Shown: positions 14,897-23,922, counted from the stretch's first letter. The stretch: DNA of 48,585 bases from Perlabentimonas sp964490015 (GCA_964490015.1 CAZBBA010000026.1:1-48585); one strand, 5' to 3'. Notes: generated by a model from the letters alone, not told the origin. Program-made: numbers and translations.

Positions 14897-17425
14897 TTAG
14901 TAGAAAAAGCTTCCAATTTGGTAAAACAGAAAGGAGACAATCCAAGCCAGCGATGTGGTGTAGAAGATGGTAAAAGCGGCCCATTTCCAGTTCCCCGCCT
15001 CCTTTTTTATGGCTGCAACAACTGCCACACAAGGGAAGTAGATTAGTATAAATAGCAGGAATGAGAATGCGCTGATTGGCGTGTAAACCTTTTGCCCAAC
15101 TCTTGGCCCATAGGTGTACACCTCATTTTGAAGTTTATGAATAAGGGTTTGACTGGTTTCATCAGAGTCATCACCTGCCTGAACCAGCACGCCCAGCGTG
15201 CTAACCACAATCTCCTTAGCAGCAATACCCGAGAGTAGGCTAACGCCCATTTTCCAATCGAATCCCAATGGTCGAATTACAGGTTCAATGAGTTTTCCAA
15301 TTCGTCCTAGGTAAGAGTTTGCTTGCCTTTCGGCAACCATTTGATTATCGATATCGAACAGTTTGCCTGTAAGCGAAAGTTTTATGCTGTCGAGCATGAG
15401 CGTATTCGGTGTTGATTCTTCAATTCTACTGATCTGCTGGTTAACCTGCTCTAGTTGTCGCTCAAAATCTTGAGAGTAGTTTACACTTTTTGGGAAGTAC
15501 TCCAACGCCCAAATAATAATTACCGCCACCAGAATAACTCCACCCATCTTCTTAAGGTATTGAGAAGCCTTAAACCACATGTGGCGAATGGTAGACTTCA
15601 ACGTAGGAATTCGGTAGGGAGGCAACTCCATTACAAAGGGAATATCCTCGCCTTTAAATAGCGTTTTTTTGAACAGAATGGACATTAGAATGGCCATTAT
15701 AATACCTATTAAGTAAATCAGAAATAGGAGAGAACCAGCATGTTTTGGAAAAAAAGCGCCAAGAATAAGTATGTAAACGGGTAGCCTAGCGCTGCACGAC
15801 ATAAAGGGGTTAATCAGGATTGTAACCAGCCTATTGTTCCTGTTTTCAATGGTTCTTGCCGCCATAATAGCTGGCACATTGCAGCCAAAGCCCATGATTA
15901 AAGGGATAAAGGACTTGCCATGCAATCCAATTTTGTGCATTAGCTTATCCATTATAAATACTGCCCGGGCCATATACCCTGTATCTTCCAGTATCGACAG
16001 GAAAAGGAAAAGCAGCAAAATATTGGGAAGGAATACTATTACACTGCCCACACCACTAACAATTCCTCCAATCAGCAAATCCTTAAATGCCCCTGCGGTG
16101 ATTATAGAATCAAGAAAAGCGCTAAGTAGTGAAACACCCTGATCGATCCACTCCATGGGGTATGCGCCCAGCTTAAACGTAGTGTAAAAGCTAAACCACA
16201 TAAAAAGCAAGAAGATAGGAAACCCAAAGTATTTATGGGTGATAAAATGGTCTATCGATTGGCTTCCGTGTTTCTTTTTGATTGGATTTTCGGTGTATGT
16301 TTCCTTAAGCGCACCTGCAATAAATCCGTACTTGGCATCGGTTATTAAGGTTTCGGAATCCTCCTTGTAAATATCCTCTAACTTTTTTATTTGGTAATTT
16401 GTTACAGAAGTGATCTCGGAATATGCGTATGATTTACTGAGAATCCGGTGCGCTTGCCGATCCTTTTCTAGTAGCTTAATGGCTAAATATCGGGATGAAT
16501 AGTGTAGGTTAAGTGAATTGTTATTCTCCTTTTTTATTGGAATCTGTATGGCCTCAATACTTCGCTCAATATGCTCTCCGTAGTTCAGATGGATATGCCG
16601 TATTGTTTTATCCTTATCGGTAAAAACGTTAATAACTGTATCGAAAAGTTCCGGAATTCCTTTACCCTTTGATCCTACTGTTGGCACCATGGGAATTCCA
16701 ATCATCCGACCCAAATCCTTGTAGTTAAATTTATCGCCCTGTGCCTGAAGCTCATCAAACATGTTAAGGGCAATCACCACCTTTATGTCCATATCAATTA
16801 GCTGAGTGGTGAGGTAGAGGTTGCGTTCAATATTTGAGGCATCAAGTACGTTAATAACCACATCGGGTTTTTGCTCGTGGATAAAACGTCGAACGTAAAG
16901 TTCCTCGGGTGTATATGCGCTTAGCGAGTATGTTCCAGGTAAATCGGTTATGTTGAATGTGTACCCTTTGTGTTTAAAGTGCGCCAGCTTGGAATCGACA
17001 GTTACCCCACTATAATTTCCAACCTGAGCGTGAGCTCCTGATGCGTAGTTGAACAGCGTAGTTTTACCAGCATTTGGATTTCCCACAAGGGCTACATTTA
17101 CAATTTTTCCTCCCTCTTTAGCCCCTTTGGTCAGAATATCGGTTTCGCTTTGGCTTGCCAGAACACCATTGTAGTTGGATTTGGCTAGGTTCACAGCCTC
17201 CTCGGGAGTAATAATCTCGATAAGATGTGCTTCACTTCGACGAAGTGAAACCTCATACCCCATAATTGAGTATTCGATAGGATCTTTTAGTGGAGCGTTC
17301 TTAATCACCGTGACTTTCTTTCCACGGATGAACCCCATTTCGATGATCCGCTTACGGAATGCCCCACGCCCCCTAACTTTCGAAATAATTCCGTACTCAC
17401 CGTTCTGTAGCTCGCTCAGTAGCAT
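14897..17425 (-). CDS. feoB: FeoA-FeoB fusion, ferrous iron transporter
   Basis: 842 residues. Residues 1-75 form an SH3-like FeoA domain (LLSELQNGEYGIIS, then KRIIEMGFIRGKKV). The GTPase domain has G1 GNPNAGKTT at 115-123, G3 DLPGTYSL and a G4-like NMFD. The helical insertion domain follows, then the membrane domain with the two Gate regions (IPLIMGFGCNVPAIMAARTI and GIAAKEIVVSTLGVL), about 10-11 membrane segments. FeoA fused to FeoB in one chain is common in Bacteroidota. It imports Fe(II) across the inner membrane. The ATG at 17425 is preceded by a TAAGTTTG box on the minus strand. No obvious Fur box was recognised. Confidence 0.96.
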   Translation of the reverse strand: MLLSELQNGEYGIISKVRGRGAFRKRIIEMGFIRGKKVTVIKNAPLKDPIEYSIMGYEVSLRRSEAHLIEIITPEEAVNLAKSNYNGVLASQSETDILTKGAKEGGKIVNVALVGNPNAGKTTLFNYASGAHAQVGNYSGVTVDSKLAHFKHKGYTFNITDLPGTYSLSAYTPEELYVRRFIHEQKPDVVINVLDASNIERNLYLTTQLIDMDIKVVIALNMFDELQAQGDKFNYKDLGRMIGIPMVPTVGSKGKGIPELFDTVINVFTDKDKTIRHIHLNYGEHIERSIEAIQIPIKKENNNSLNLHYSSRYLAIKLLEKDRQAHRILSKSYAYSEITSVTNYQIKKLEDIYKEDSETLITDAKYGFIAGALKETYTENPIKKKHGSQSIDHFITHKYFGFPIFLLFMWFSFYTTFKLGAYPMEWIDQGVSLLSAFLDSIITAGAFKDLLIGGIVSGVGSVIVFLPNILLLFLFLSILEDTGYMARAVFIMDKLMHKIGLHGKSFIPLIMGFGCNVPAIMAARTIENRNNRLVTILINPFMSCSARLPVYILILGAFFPKHAGSLLFLIYLIGIIMAILMSILFKKTLFKGEDIPFVMELPPYRIPTLKSTIRHMWFKASQYLKKMGGVILVAVIIIWALEYFPKSVNYSQDFERQLEQVNQQISRIEESTPNTLMLDSIKLSLTGKLFDIDNQMVAERQANSYLGRIGKLIEPVIRPLGFDWKMGVSLLSGIAAKEIVVSTLGVLVQAGDDSDETSQTLIHKLQNEVYTYGPRVGQKVYTPISAFSFLLFILIYFPCVAVVAAIKKEAGNWKWAAFTIFYTTSLAWIVSFLFYQIGSFFY

Positions 17426-17462
17426 CTTCTAAATTTTATAAAGACTAGATTTAAATAGCCTA

Positions 17463-17470
17463 CAAACTTA
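17463..17470 (-). promoter_or_regulatory. Minus-7 box of the feoAB promoter
   Basis: CAAACTTA on the plus strand is TAAGTTTG on the minus strand, matching TAnnTTTG, 37 bp before the feoAB start. No well-spaced minus-33 box is evident. Confidence 0.4.
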
Positions 17471-17546
17471 GCATCTTTTCTTGTATTTGATCATCCCCAA
17501 AAGTTGGTATTTTGATATTTGTATTTTCCTCCCAATTAATAGCATT

Positions 17547-17580
17547 TTGAAATAAGGAGTCTTATTATATCATATTTTTG
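17547..17580 (+). promoter_or_regulatory. Promoter of the 246-residue unknown gene
   Basis: TTG at 17547-17549, a 23-bp spacer and TATTTTTG at 17573-17580, fitting TTG-N17-23-TAnnTTTG. It lies 50 bp before the TTG start at 17631. Confidence 0.45.
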
Positions 17581-17630
17581 ATTTACTTTGACTTTAGTTT
17601 TTTTTTATAGGGAAATTTAAAGCGAAAGCA

Positions 17631-18371
17631 TTGGAGCAGGACGAAAACATTATAGCGCGCATTAAGGAGATGCTTGGAGGGGCTACTCCAAATTTCAGCA
17701 TTCTCGAGCATCAGATCGATATTAGGCTGCAGATGGAGTACTTTGAGTATTCGAAATCGCACCCAGCTGTCGCTACGCCAGAGGAATTGCTTCTCGATGA
17801 GCCAAAATTATATAGCATAGATGTGGATTTTGAGGCCAAAAAAGCGCTGCTTGTCGGTTTGGCATCGGTCGATAAGCCCGAAGCCTACAGGATTTTAGAA
17901 CGATTTGTAGCCACCGCGCCAGTGCAAATTAAGGAATGGGCGCTAATGGCTTTGCAGGAAAGTAGAATGCTGCTCGAGACTCGCATGCTCGATGAGCAGC
18001 AGGTTTTTATATCAACTGGTCTTGGCGGCAAGGGAGGAAAACTCCGGTACTTTGTGGTGGCCTTTGCCCACGATGAGAGTCCCTTTTCCAATACTCAGCA
18101 AAAACTCATTGGTAGCGAGTTCGATTTTTCGCTCAAGCAATTTAATTCCGAAATTGAGGAGATTAGATTTTCTGGTAACTACTTTTCCGTTGTAGCAATT
18201 ATGCCAATTAGTGTGCCAATTAGGCAACCCTTTAAGATGGCTATTGATGAGTGTAACTCACTGGGACAGTTTATCAAGTCGAGTTTTCTGATAACCAACG
18301 TTAAAATATTAACCGATGCCGAAATAGCCGAAATAGTAAATGAAAGAGATAATGCTTCCGAAGAAGAATAA
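17631..18371 (+). CDS. Unknown cytoplasmic protein, possibly helical-repeat plus alpha/beta domain
   Basis: 246 residues if it starts at TTG 17631. The frame is open upstream to a stop at 17595 but contains no ATG there, and the first internal ATG would lose 12 residues. The N-terminal half looks helical (KKALLVGLASVDKPEAYRILERF, then VQIKEWALMALQESRMLLE), resembling HEAT-like repeats. The C-terminal half has alternating strands (LRYFVVAFAHDES, YFSVVAIMPISV) and an acidic end. No signal peptide or membrane segment. I do not recognise the family. It has its own promoter and a terminator and is flanked by divergent feoAB and the convergent PUR gene. Confidence 0.85.
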   Translation: MEQDENIIARIKEMLGGATPNFSILEHQIDIRLQMEYFEYSKSHPAVATPEELLLDEPKLYSIDVDFEAKKALLVGLASVDKPEAYRILERFVATAPVQIKEWALMALQESRMLLETRMLDEQQVFISTGLGGKGGKLRYFVVAFAHDESPFSNTQQKLIGSEFDFSLKQFNSEIEEIRFSGNYFSVVAIMPISVPIRQPFKMAIDECNSLGQFIKSSFLITNVKILTDAEIAEIVNERDNASEEE

Positions 18372-18375
18372 AAAA

Positions 18376-18399
18376 AACCAGCTTCGGCTGGTTTTTTTT
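18376..18399. terminator. Bidirectional terminator with TTCG tetraloop
   Basis: AACCAGC-TTCG-GCTGGTT (18376-18393) with an A run before and a T run after. It lies between two convergent genes and can serve both. Confidence 0.85.
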
Positions 18400-18416
18400 A
18401 TTTGTTTATAGTTGGT

Positions 18417-18788
18417 TTACTTATCTTCAAGATCATCGAAACTAATACTCGAGAATTCGTTTTGCATTACATCTACTTCCTCCTCCTCAACATGAGGTAG
18501 CGCTACAATCTCTCCCTGATTTGCCTTTATGAAATCTACCACCTCGGACAAGCCTTCAGCAAACTTTTCGAAATCCTCCTTGTAGAGGAAAATCTTATGT
18601 TTTTCGAAGAAGAATTTCCCTTCCTGTCCAAATCGTTTCTTGCTTTCGGTGATAGTTAGGTAGTAATCGTTCTGACGAGTGGCCTTTACATCAAAAAAAT
18701 AGGTTCTTTTACCTGCCCTAACAACCTTTGAAAAAATATCATCGCGATCGTTTCTGTCAAGCCCATCGTGATTATTAAGCTCATCCAT
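18417..18788 (-). CDS. PUR-family (DUF3276) nucleic-acid-binding protein
   Basis: 123 residues. The core YFFDVKATRQNDYYLTITESK followed by FEKHKIFLYKEDFEKFAEGL is the PUR repeat (beta-beta-beta-beta-alpha) of the Bacteroidota DUF3276 family, related to eukaryotic Pur-alpha and bacterial Pur proteins that bind single-stranded DNA or RNA. The acidic N- and C-terminal tails (EEEEVDVMQ, FDDLEDK) flank a single repeat, so the active form is probably a dimer. The cellular role in bacteria is not established. A TATTTTTG box lies 43 bp upstream on the minus strand. Confidence 0.88.
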   Translation of the reverse strand: MDELNNHDGLDRNDRDDIFSKVVRAGKRTYFFDVKATRQNDYYLTITESKKRFGQEGKFFFEKHKIFLYKEDFEKFAEGLSEVVDFIKANQGEIVALPHVEEEEVDVMQNEFSSISFDDLEDK

Positions 18789-18831
18789 TTTTTCTATGTT
18801 TTTTAATGATTTAACACTGATTATTACCGCT

Positions 18832-18839
18832 CAAAAATA
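18832..18839 (-). promoter_or_regulatory. Minus-7 box of the PUR gene promoter
   Basis: CAAAAATA on the plus strand reads TATTTTTG on the minus strand, 43 bp before the start codon. No well-spaced TTG was found. Confidence 0.4.
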
Positions 18840-19121
18840 AAAAAAGTAATTTCATAACCATAATCTTTATCGATTATTTTACAAAAATGTTGAAATATTT
18901 GCTGAAACCCTCCAAATCATCATTTTTTACACCTTTTTTTTGGTTTTGTGAAACATAACTGTCTTCTTGAGCATCAATAGTAATCCTTTCTCTTTTTTAA
19001 ATGTCACACAATCAATCGTATTAATATCCGTAGTTAAATTTCGATATACATTCGAGTTCAACCAAATAAGCTAATATTAACTCAATTGATAGAAATGCTT
19101 TTAAATTGCAAAATTTGGGCG

Positions 19122-19129
19122 TATCTTTG
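19122..19129 (+). promoter_or_regulatory. Minus-7 box of the nusB operon promoter
   Basis: TATCTTTG matches TAnnTTTG and lies 33 bp before the nusB start. The minus-33 region is not well conserved. Confidence 0.45.
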
Positions 19130-19162
19130 CATCTTGAATTTTATGTTTAGATACGTTCTTAG

Positions 19163-20119
19163 ATGATTAGCAGAAGATTACTTAGGATTAAGGCATTGCA
19201 GGTTCTTTTTGCCTTTTACAGGGGAGAAAATGATTCGCTGGCCAAGGCAGAAAAAGAGTTGTTGCATAGCATAAAGAAGGGTTACGATTTGTACCACTAC
19301 CTCTTCGTACTCTTGCTCGACTTACAGGCATTTGCGCAGAAAAGAATAGACATTTCGCTGCAAAAACTTATGCCTACACACGAAGATCTGAATCCAAATA
19401 CTCGCTTTGTTAATAACCCATTTTTTGGACTAATTCTCAACAACGAGGCAATACAGGAGTATACAACCTACAATAAACTTACCTGGGTAAAATATCCAGA
19501 GCTAATCAAGAAACTTTTTCAGAAAATTGCCGCTTCCGATTACTATCAGACCTATATGGAGCAACCCAATGCCGATTTTGCCGACCATCGGCAGGTACTT
19601 GTAAATATATTGTCGAAGGAATTGTTGGATTTCGAAGATTTTACTCAGTGCCTCGAAGAGCAGAGCATATACTGGAACGATGACCTTGAGTTTATGATTG
19701 GTATGGTGGTGAAGACGCTTAAGAAGTTTGAAGCCAATCAGCCCGATTCAACTCCGGTTTTTCCGATGTACAAGAATGAGGAAGATGAAGATTTTGCCAA
19801 GAAGCTTGTCCGCAAGGTGGTGCTCAACCATAAGGAGAGTACTCTGGTAATCGATCAGTACACAAAGAACTGGGATGTTGAGCGGATAGCGAGCATGGAT
19901 ATTCTAATTATGGAGATGGCGCTTAGCGAGATTACCGATTTTCCTTCGGTTCCTGTAAAAGTGAGTTTTAATGAGTACATCGAGATTAGCAAGTATTACA
20001 GCACCGATCAGAGCAGCACGTTTATAAATGGTGTGCTCGATAAGATTATAGCAACCTACAAGTCGCAGAATAAGATCCAAAAACAGGGTAGGGGACTTGT
20101 AGGAGATGAAGAGAATTAA
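19163..20119 (+). CDS. nusB: Transcription antitermination factor NusB, extended form
   Basis: 318 residues, about twice the E. coli protein but normal for Bacteroidota. The opening MISRRLLRIKALQVLFAFY matches the NusB start helix. A long lineage-specific helical insertion follows. The C-terminal half carries the NusB core: RKVVLNHKESTLVIDQYTKNWDVERIASMDILIMEMALSEI, then VPVKVSFNEYIEISKYYSTDQSSTFINGVLDKI, split here only to name the diagnostic end motifs NEYIEISK and FINGVLDKI. NusB binds boxA RNA with NusE/S10. It heads the run nusB, DUF1573 lipoprotein, yajC. Confidence 0.93.
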   Translation: MISRRLLRIKALQVLFAFYRGENDSLAKAEKELLHSIKKGYDLYHYLFVLLLDLQAFAQKRIDISLQKLMPTHEDLNPNTRFVNNPFFGLILNNEAIQEYTTYNKLTWVKYPELIKKLFQKIAASDYYQTYMEQPNADFADHRQVLVNILSKELLDFEDFTQCLEEQSIYWNDDLEFMIGMVVKTLKKFEANQPDSTPVFPMYKNEEDEDFAKKLVRKVVLNHKESTLVIDQYTKNWDVERIASMDILIMEMALSEITDFPSVPVKVSFNEYIEISKYYSTDQSSTFINGVLDKIIATYKSQNKIQKQGRGLVGDEEN

Positions 20120-20133
20120 TATTTTGATTTTTT

Positions 20134-20589
20134 ATGCCTAATAATACCCATTATACTCTTTTAAATTTTCTCTCAGCACTTATTGTTACTACACTGTTAG
20201 TATCGTGTGGAGGTAGGGCATCTTCTGACATAAACGAAAGTGACAATTTACCTGCTGTTGTTGAGGATGGTAGGGTACAGCACGCAAACATTGAGTTTGA
20301 GGAAGATTTTGTTGATTTTGGAACAATCAGGCATGGCGAGGTGTTATCCTATACCTTTAAGTTTAAGAATACAGGAAATAACACACTGCTTATTATGAAC
20401 ATAGTTCCAGGATGTGGGTGTACCAGCACGAAGCTTAGTAAAAAGGTTTTAAAGCCATCGGAGGAAGCTTCGCTCGAAGTGGTTTTCGACAGCAGGGGAT
20501 GGCATGGTTCTCAGTTTAAATCTGTAACAATAGTATCCAATGCACTAACCCCAAAGCGATCAGTTACGCTTAAGGTAAATGTGGTATAG
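20134..20589 (+). CDS. DUF1573 lipoprotein
   Basis: 151 residues. A signal peptide (about 1-24) ends with lipobox LLVSC, lipidated Cys25. The mature part is one DUF1573 (immunoglobulin-like, ASPM/Hydin-related) domain: VDFGTIRHGEVLSYTFKFKN, IVPGCGCTSTKLSK with its Cys-Gly-Cys pair, then KPSEEASLEVVFDSRGWHG. These domains are common periplasmic proteins in Bacteroidota and their function is not defined. The gene lies 14 bp after nusB and 36 bp before yajC, a conserved order in this phylum. Confidence 0.9.
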   Translation: MPNNTHYTLLNFLSALIVTTLLVSCGGRASSDINESDNLPAVVEDGRVQHANIEFEEDFVDFGTIRHGEVLSYTFKFKNTGNNTLLIMNIVPGCGCTSTKLSKKVLKPSEEASLEVVFDSRGWHGSQFKSVTIVSNALTPKRSVTLKVNVV

Positions 20590-20625
20590 TAATCTAAACA
20601 AATACTTTCTAATAATTAACTAATT

Positions 20626-20937
20626 ATGACAAACACACTTTTTGTAATTCTACAGGCCGAAGGGGGAAGTCCCTACATGTCGTTTATTATGCTTGCGCTT
20701 ATCATTGTAGTTTTCTACATGTTTATGATCCGTCCACAAATGAAGCGCCAAAAGGAGCTTAAAAAGTTCCAAGAGGCACTCCAGAAAGGCGACAAGGTAA
20801 TTGTTGCTGGAGGTGTTTTTGGTAAGATTGCCGATGTTAAAGAGGATCATCTACTGGTTGAAGTAGCAGATAACGTGCGTATTAAAGTTATTAAGAGCAC
20901 TGTACTTCGCGATTCTTCGGATTTGCAGCAGAAGTAG
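20626..20937 (+). CDS. yajC: Preprotein translocase subunit YajC
   Basis: 103 residues. One N-terminal membrane segment (about 20-38, IMLALIIVVFYMFMI) is followed by RPQMKRQKELKKFQEAL and the small cytoplasmic domain KGDKVIVAGGVFGKIADVKED, diagnostic for YajC. It associates with SecDF and the Sec translocon. The following strong hairpin ends the nusB-DUF1573-yajC transcript. Confidence 0.95.
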   Translation: MTNTLFVILQAEGGSPYMSFIMLALIIVVFYMFMIRPQMKRQKELKKFQEALQKGDKVIVAGGVFGKIADVKEDHLLVEVADNVRIKVIKSTVLRDSSDLQQK

Positions 20938-20954
20938 GTTTTTTTTATACCTTT

Positions 20955-21000
20955 ACAGAGTTCAAAACATCCCCTGGGAGTGTTTTGAACTCTGTTTTTT
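20955..21000 (+). terminator. Strong terminator after yajC
   Basis: A perfect 15-bp stem (20955-20969 / 20981-20995, starting ACAGAGTTC) whose loop can pair further (TCCC/GGGA), followed by a T run. It lies only about 20 bp before the next gene. Confidence 0.9.
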
Positions 21001-21021
21001 TACCTCAGATTGCCAAGCAAA

Positions 21022-22023
21022 ATGGATTATAGAACCTTGCCAAATTTTATCCATATTCTTACCCAGCGAAGGGAAAAGTTAAATATCCGGATAGTTGTTT
21101 TTACCTTTTTTGTGGCTGTGGCATCCATTTTATGGTATTTAAACAAGCTCACCTACGAGTATACAACCGAGATTACTTTTCCCCTTAAGATTGAAAACAT
21201 GCCTGCTGGCAAGGTGCTTGTTGGAGAACCGCCCAAGGAGATAGTTCTTCAGGTGCGTGCGTTTGGGTACACCCTTCTGCGATATAAGTTTGGCGCATCG
21301 CTAATACCCATGATAATTGACCTGGAGCAAGCTCCACTGATGCCAGTTATTGGGTCTGAAACCAAGTTTTACCTTTTAACCAGCACACAACGAACATCAA
21401 TTATTAACCAGCTTGCGGGCGAACTGCAGCTGGGTTTCATTGCTACTGATTCGCTTCATTTTGAGTTTACATCACTGGTTCAGAAAAAAGTTAAGGTTGT
21501 CCCTACGCTTAGCTATACCATTGAGCGACAGCGAATGCTTTCTGGGCCAATTATTGTTAAGCCCGATAGCATAATAATTAGTGGGCCACGTTCTCTTGTT
21601 GATACAATTCAAGCGGTAGTCACCAAAAGTTTAAAACTCGATCGAATCTCAAGTGTTTATTCCGGTATGGTCTCCTTGGTTGAACTAAGCCAAATTGGGT
21701 TTTCGCATCGGAGAGTAAACTTAACGATACCCGTTGAGCGATTTACCGAAGCAATTTTTTCAAAGGTAATCGAGGTGCGAAACTTACCTGATACTGTCCG
21801 TTTGATTCTTTTACCAAGAGCTGTTAGCATTAAATGTAATGTTTTATTAAGTAGTTATAGGGGATTACCCGAAAGCGATGTTGTTGAGGCTTATGTAGAT
21901 TTCAACGAGTTACAGCCCGGTGTTACTAGTCGCCTGAGGATTTATACTACTAGCCGACCTTATGAGGTAAGAGTTATCGATTTGGATCCCAAATATGTTG
22001 ATTACATAATCGAGAGAATTTAA
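21022..22023 (+). CDS. YbbR/CdaR-like domain protein
   Basis: 333 residues from the ATG at 21022; the frame can also open at a TTG at 21010. A short basic N terminus is followed by one membrane segment (about 25-42, IVVFTFFVAVASILWYLN). Repeated extracytoplasmic YbbR-like beta units follow, for example TFPLKIENMPAGKVLVGEPP and PIIVKPDSIIISGPRSLVD. The family includes CdaR, a modulator of diadenylate cyclases in Firmicutes, but no cyclase gene is adjacent here, so that role is not implied. The stop codon overlaps the coaE start (TAATG, 22021-22025). Confidence 0.82.
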   Translation: MDYRTLPNFIHILTQRREKLNIRIVVFTFFVAVASILWYLNKLTYEYTTEITFPLKIENMPAGKVLVGEPPKEIVLQVRAFGYTLLRYKFGASLIPMIIDLEQAPLMPVIGSETKFYLLTSTQRTSIINQLAGELQLGFIATDSLHFEFTSLVQKKVKVVPTLSYTIERQRMLSGPIIVKPDSIIISGPRSLVDTIQAVVTKSLKLDRISSVYSGMVSLVELSQIGFSHRRVNLTIPVERFTEAIFSKVIEVRNLPDTVRLILLPRAVSIKCNVLLSSYRGLPESDVVEAYVDFNELQPGVTSRLRIYTTSRPYEVRVIDLDPKYVDYIIERI

Positions 22024-22604
22024 TGCTTAGGGTTGGTATAACTGGCGGAATAGGTAGTGGCAAATCAACGATTTGCCAAATTATTAGCGCTTTTGGATAT
22101 CCTGTGTACAATGCCGATAACGAGGCAAGGTCGCTTACAAATTCTCACCCTGATATTATTCGGGGTATTACCTCACTCTTTGGAAGTGACATATACATTA
22201 ACGGGGAGTTAAATCGCAAGAGGGTTGGGCAGCTGGTTTTTGCCGATAAAAATCTGCTTCAACAGCTTAATTCGGTCATTCACCCCGTTGTCGCAGCTCA
22301 TTTTGAGGAGTGGGTTCGGACAAATTCTAATCATCGGTTAGTTTTTAAAGAAGCGGCCATTCTTTTTGAGAGTAGAGCTTACAGGCAGGTTGATAAAACA
22401 GTAGTGGTTTTTGCACCCAACGAACTACGTGTTAAGAGGGTTTGCCTGCGTGATGGGATTTCAGAGGCCGAGGTGCAAAATCGCATGGACAACCAAATGC
22501 CTCAGGAGGAGTTGATGTCTAAAGCCGATTATGTGATCAGAAATACCGAGGAGGAGTTACTTTTGCCTCAGATTATTGGGCTTATTGAAGTTTTGTTATG
22601 TTGA
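22023..22604 (+). CDS. coaE: Dephospho-CoA kinase
   Basis: 193 residues, normal length. P-loop GGIGSGKST at residues 8-16, then the DNEARSL segment, the lid region GELNRKRVGQLVF, INSVIHPV-type motif (QLNSVIHPVV) and the FKEAAILFES strand. It carries out the last step of coenzyme A synthesis, ATP-dependent phosphorylation of the ribose 3'-OH of dephospho-CoA. It is translationally coupled to the YbbR gene by a one-base stop/start overlap. Confidence 0.95.
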   Translation: MLRVGITGGIGSGKSTICQIISAFGYPVYNADNEARSLTNSHPDIIRGITSLFGSDIYINGELNRKRVGQLVFADKNLLQQLNSVIHPVVAAHFEEWVRTNSNHRLVFKEAAILFESRAYRQVDKTVVVFAPNELRVKRVCLRDGISEAEVQNRMDNQMPQEELMSKADYVIRNTEEELLLPQIIGLIEVLLC

Positions 22605-22645
22605 TTATCATCAAATAAGAAGTTAAAATTTTTCTAAAAGTAATT

Positions 22646-23362
22646 ATGGCTAAGTACGGAAAATGGATTGCAGGAGGATTAGGCTGGGCTTTTCTGGGGC
22701 CCATTGGCGGCATATTAGGCTTTGCCTTAGGATCACTTTTCGATAGCTCCGAGAAAACGGTTTATACAGGTCAAACCAGCAGTCGTAATAGCTTTTTGGT
22801 GAGTTTACTTGTGCTTGTTGCCGAGGTAATGCGTGCCGATGGTAAGGTAGTACAATCGGAGCTTAACTATGTGAAATCCTACTTTCTCAAGAATTTTGGC
22901 GAGGCTGCCTCGCGTGAGGCGCTTATGCTATTGCGCGATATCCTGAAGCAAAATGTTCCCTTGCAGGATGTTTGCTACCAGATTCGCGACAATATGGACT
23001 ATTCCTCGCGATTACAGCTGCTGCATTTCTTGTTTGGTATCTCCAACGCCGATGGCATTCTGCATCCCAATGAGGTTAATGTTATCACCAAAATTGCCTC
23101 ATGGATTGGTATTTCAACTGCCGATTTTGAGTCGATTAAATCCATGTTCTATGATACTCTTGAGGATTGCTACAAGATACTTGAGGTATCGCCCAATGCT
23201 ACCAACGAGGAGGTTAAAAAGGCCTACCGCAACATGGCGCTTAAACATCACCCCGATAAGGTAAGTTACCTGGGCGAGGATGTTCGTAAGGCCGCCGAGG
23301 AGAAATTCCAAAAAGTGAATGAGGCGTACGAGAAGATTAAGAAGGAGAGGGGGGGTGTGTAG
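22646..23362 (+). CDS. TerB-like plus DnaJ domain protein (DjlA type)
   Basis: 238 residues. A Gly-rich hydrophobic N terminus (GGLGWAFLGPIGGILGFALG, about 10-29) may insert in the membrane, as in DjlA. A TerB-like helical domain follows (about 50-150, LVAEVMRADGKVVQSEL and a second ISNADGILHPNE), then a C-terminal J domain (about 172-236) with the HPD tripeptide in ALKHHPDKV. Such proteins recruit DnaK to a membrane site. It follows coaE after 41 bp. Confidence 0.92.
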   Translation: MAKYGKWIAGGLGWAFLGPIGGILGFALGSLFDSSEKTVYTGQTSSRNSFLVSLLVLVAEVMRADGKVVQSELNYVKSYFLKNFGEAASREALMLLRDILKQNVPLQDVCYQIRDNMDYSSRLQLLHFLFGISNADGILHPNEVNVITKIASWIGISTADFESIKSMFYDTLEDCYKILEVSPNATNEEVKKAYRNMALKHHPDKVSYLGEDVRKAAEEKFQKVNEAYEKIKKERGGV

Positions 23363-23603
23363 TTTAAAGTGACTAAAGTGACAAGTGACTGTAAATTTGT
23401 TTATTAAACCCTTTAGTTTCTTTGCTTATAAAGTTGAAAGATTAAGGTTGGTAAACCACAAAGAAAAGTCTCAATTAATTCGCAGAATCTCGTCATCCAG
23501 CCAAAGTACGGCTGTTTTCCGAGACACGCGCAAAACGCAAAACGCAAAACCCAGAATCTACCATAGGTAGGCAAGCATAAAACGTAAAACGCAGAACACA
23601 ACA
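23363..23603. repeat. Intergenic region with two heptamer arrays
   Basis: Three exact copies of GCAAAAC at 23530-23550, then a short palindrome CTACC-ATA-GGTAG (about 23558-23570), then three degenerate heptamers ATAAAAC, GTAAAAC and GCAGAAC at 23577-23597, which end six bases before the next start codon. Near 23368-23393 there are also imperfect AAAGTGAC-type repeats. No gene is recognised here. Confidence 0.7.
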
Positions 23604-23912
23604 ATGTCAGCATCAAACCCAAAAATCCGCATCGAGTTCGAAAAATCGATATCGCCCACAAATCCAAAGGATTTGCTGAAGCAAAAGCTAATTATGAACG
23701 ATATGGGTTTTTACCAGCGAGCCCTGAGCCTAAAAGTGAACGAGAGTTTCAACTCCGATGAGCTGTTGGATAGCGATGTAATTATTATCCGCTATGGATT
23801 AGATGGGGAGCGACAAATTGATATTGGCCAGGTAAACCCAACCATTGCTCAACGGGTTAGGGCAATAGCCGAGGGTGTATTCCCGTCCAACTACAAGAAT
23901 GCCAAAAGTTAA
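23604..23912 (+). CDS. Small unknown protein
   Basis: 102 residues, soluble and charged, no signal peptide. It begins with KIRIEFEKS and ends with a segment QIDIGQVNPTIAQRVRAIAE. Family not recognised. The composition and the fit between flanking genes (10 bp before the ABC lipoprotein start) suggest a real gene. Its upstream region is a degenerate heptamer repeat array, so its leader may be variable. No Shine-Dalgarno is visible. Confidence 0.6.
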   Translation: MSASNPKIRIEFEKSISPTNPKDLLKQKLIMNDMGFYQRALSLKVNESFNSDELLDSDVIIIRYGLDGERQIDIGQVNPTIAQRVRAIAEGVFPSNYKNAKS

Positions 23913-23922
23913 TTGTTCAGCG

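Larger units (their letters stand above)
18789..19162. other. 374-bp divergent intergenic region
   Basis: An AT-rich gap between the PUR gene (minus) and nusB (plus). It holds a minus-7 box for each gene (18832-18839 minus and 19122-19129 plus). Nothing else, such as an RNA gene or repeat, was recognised. Confidence 0.6.
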
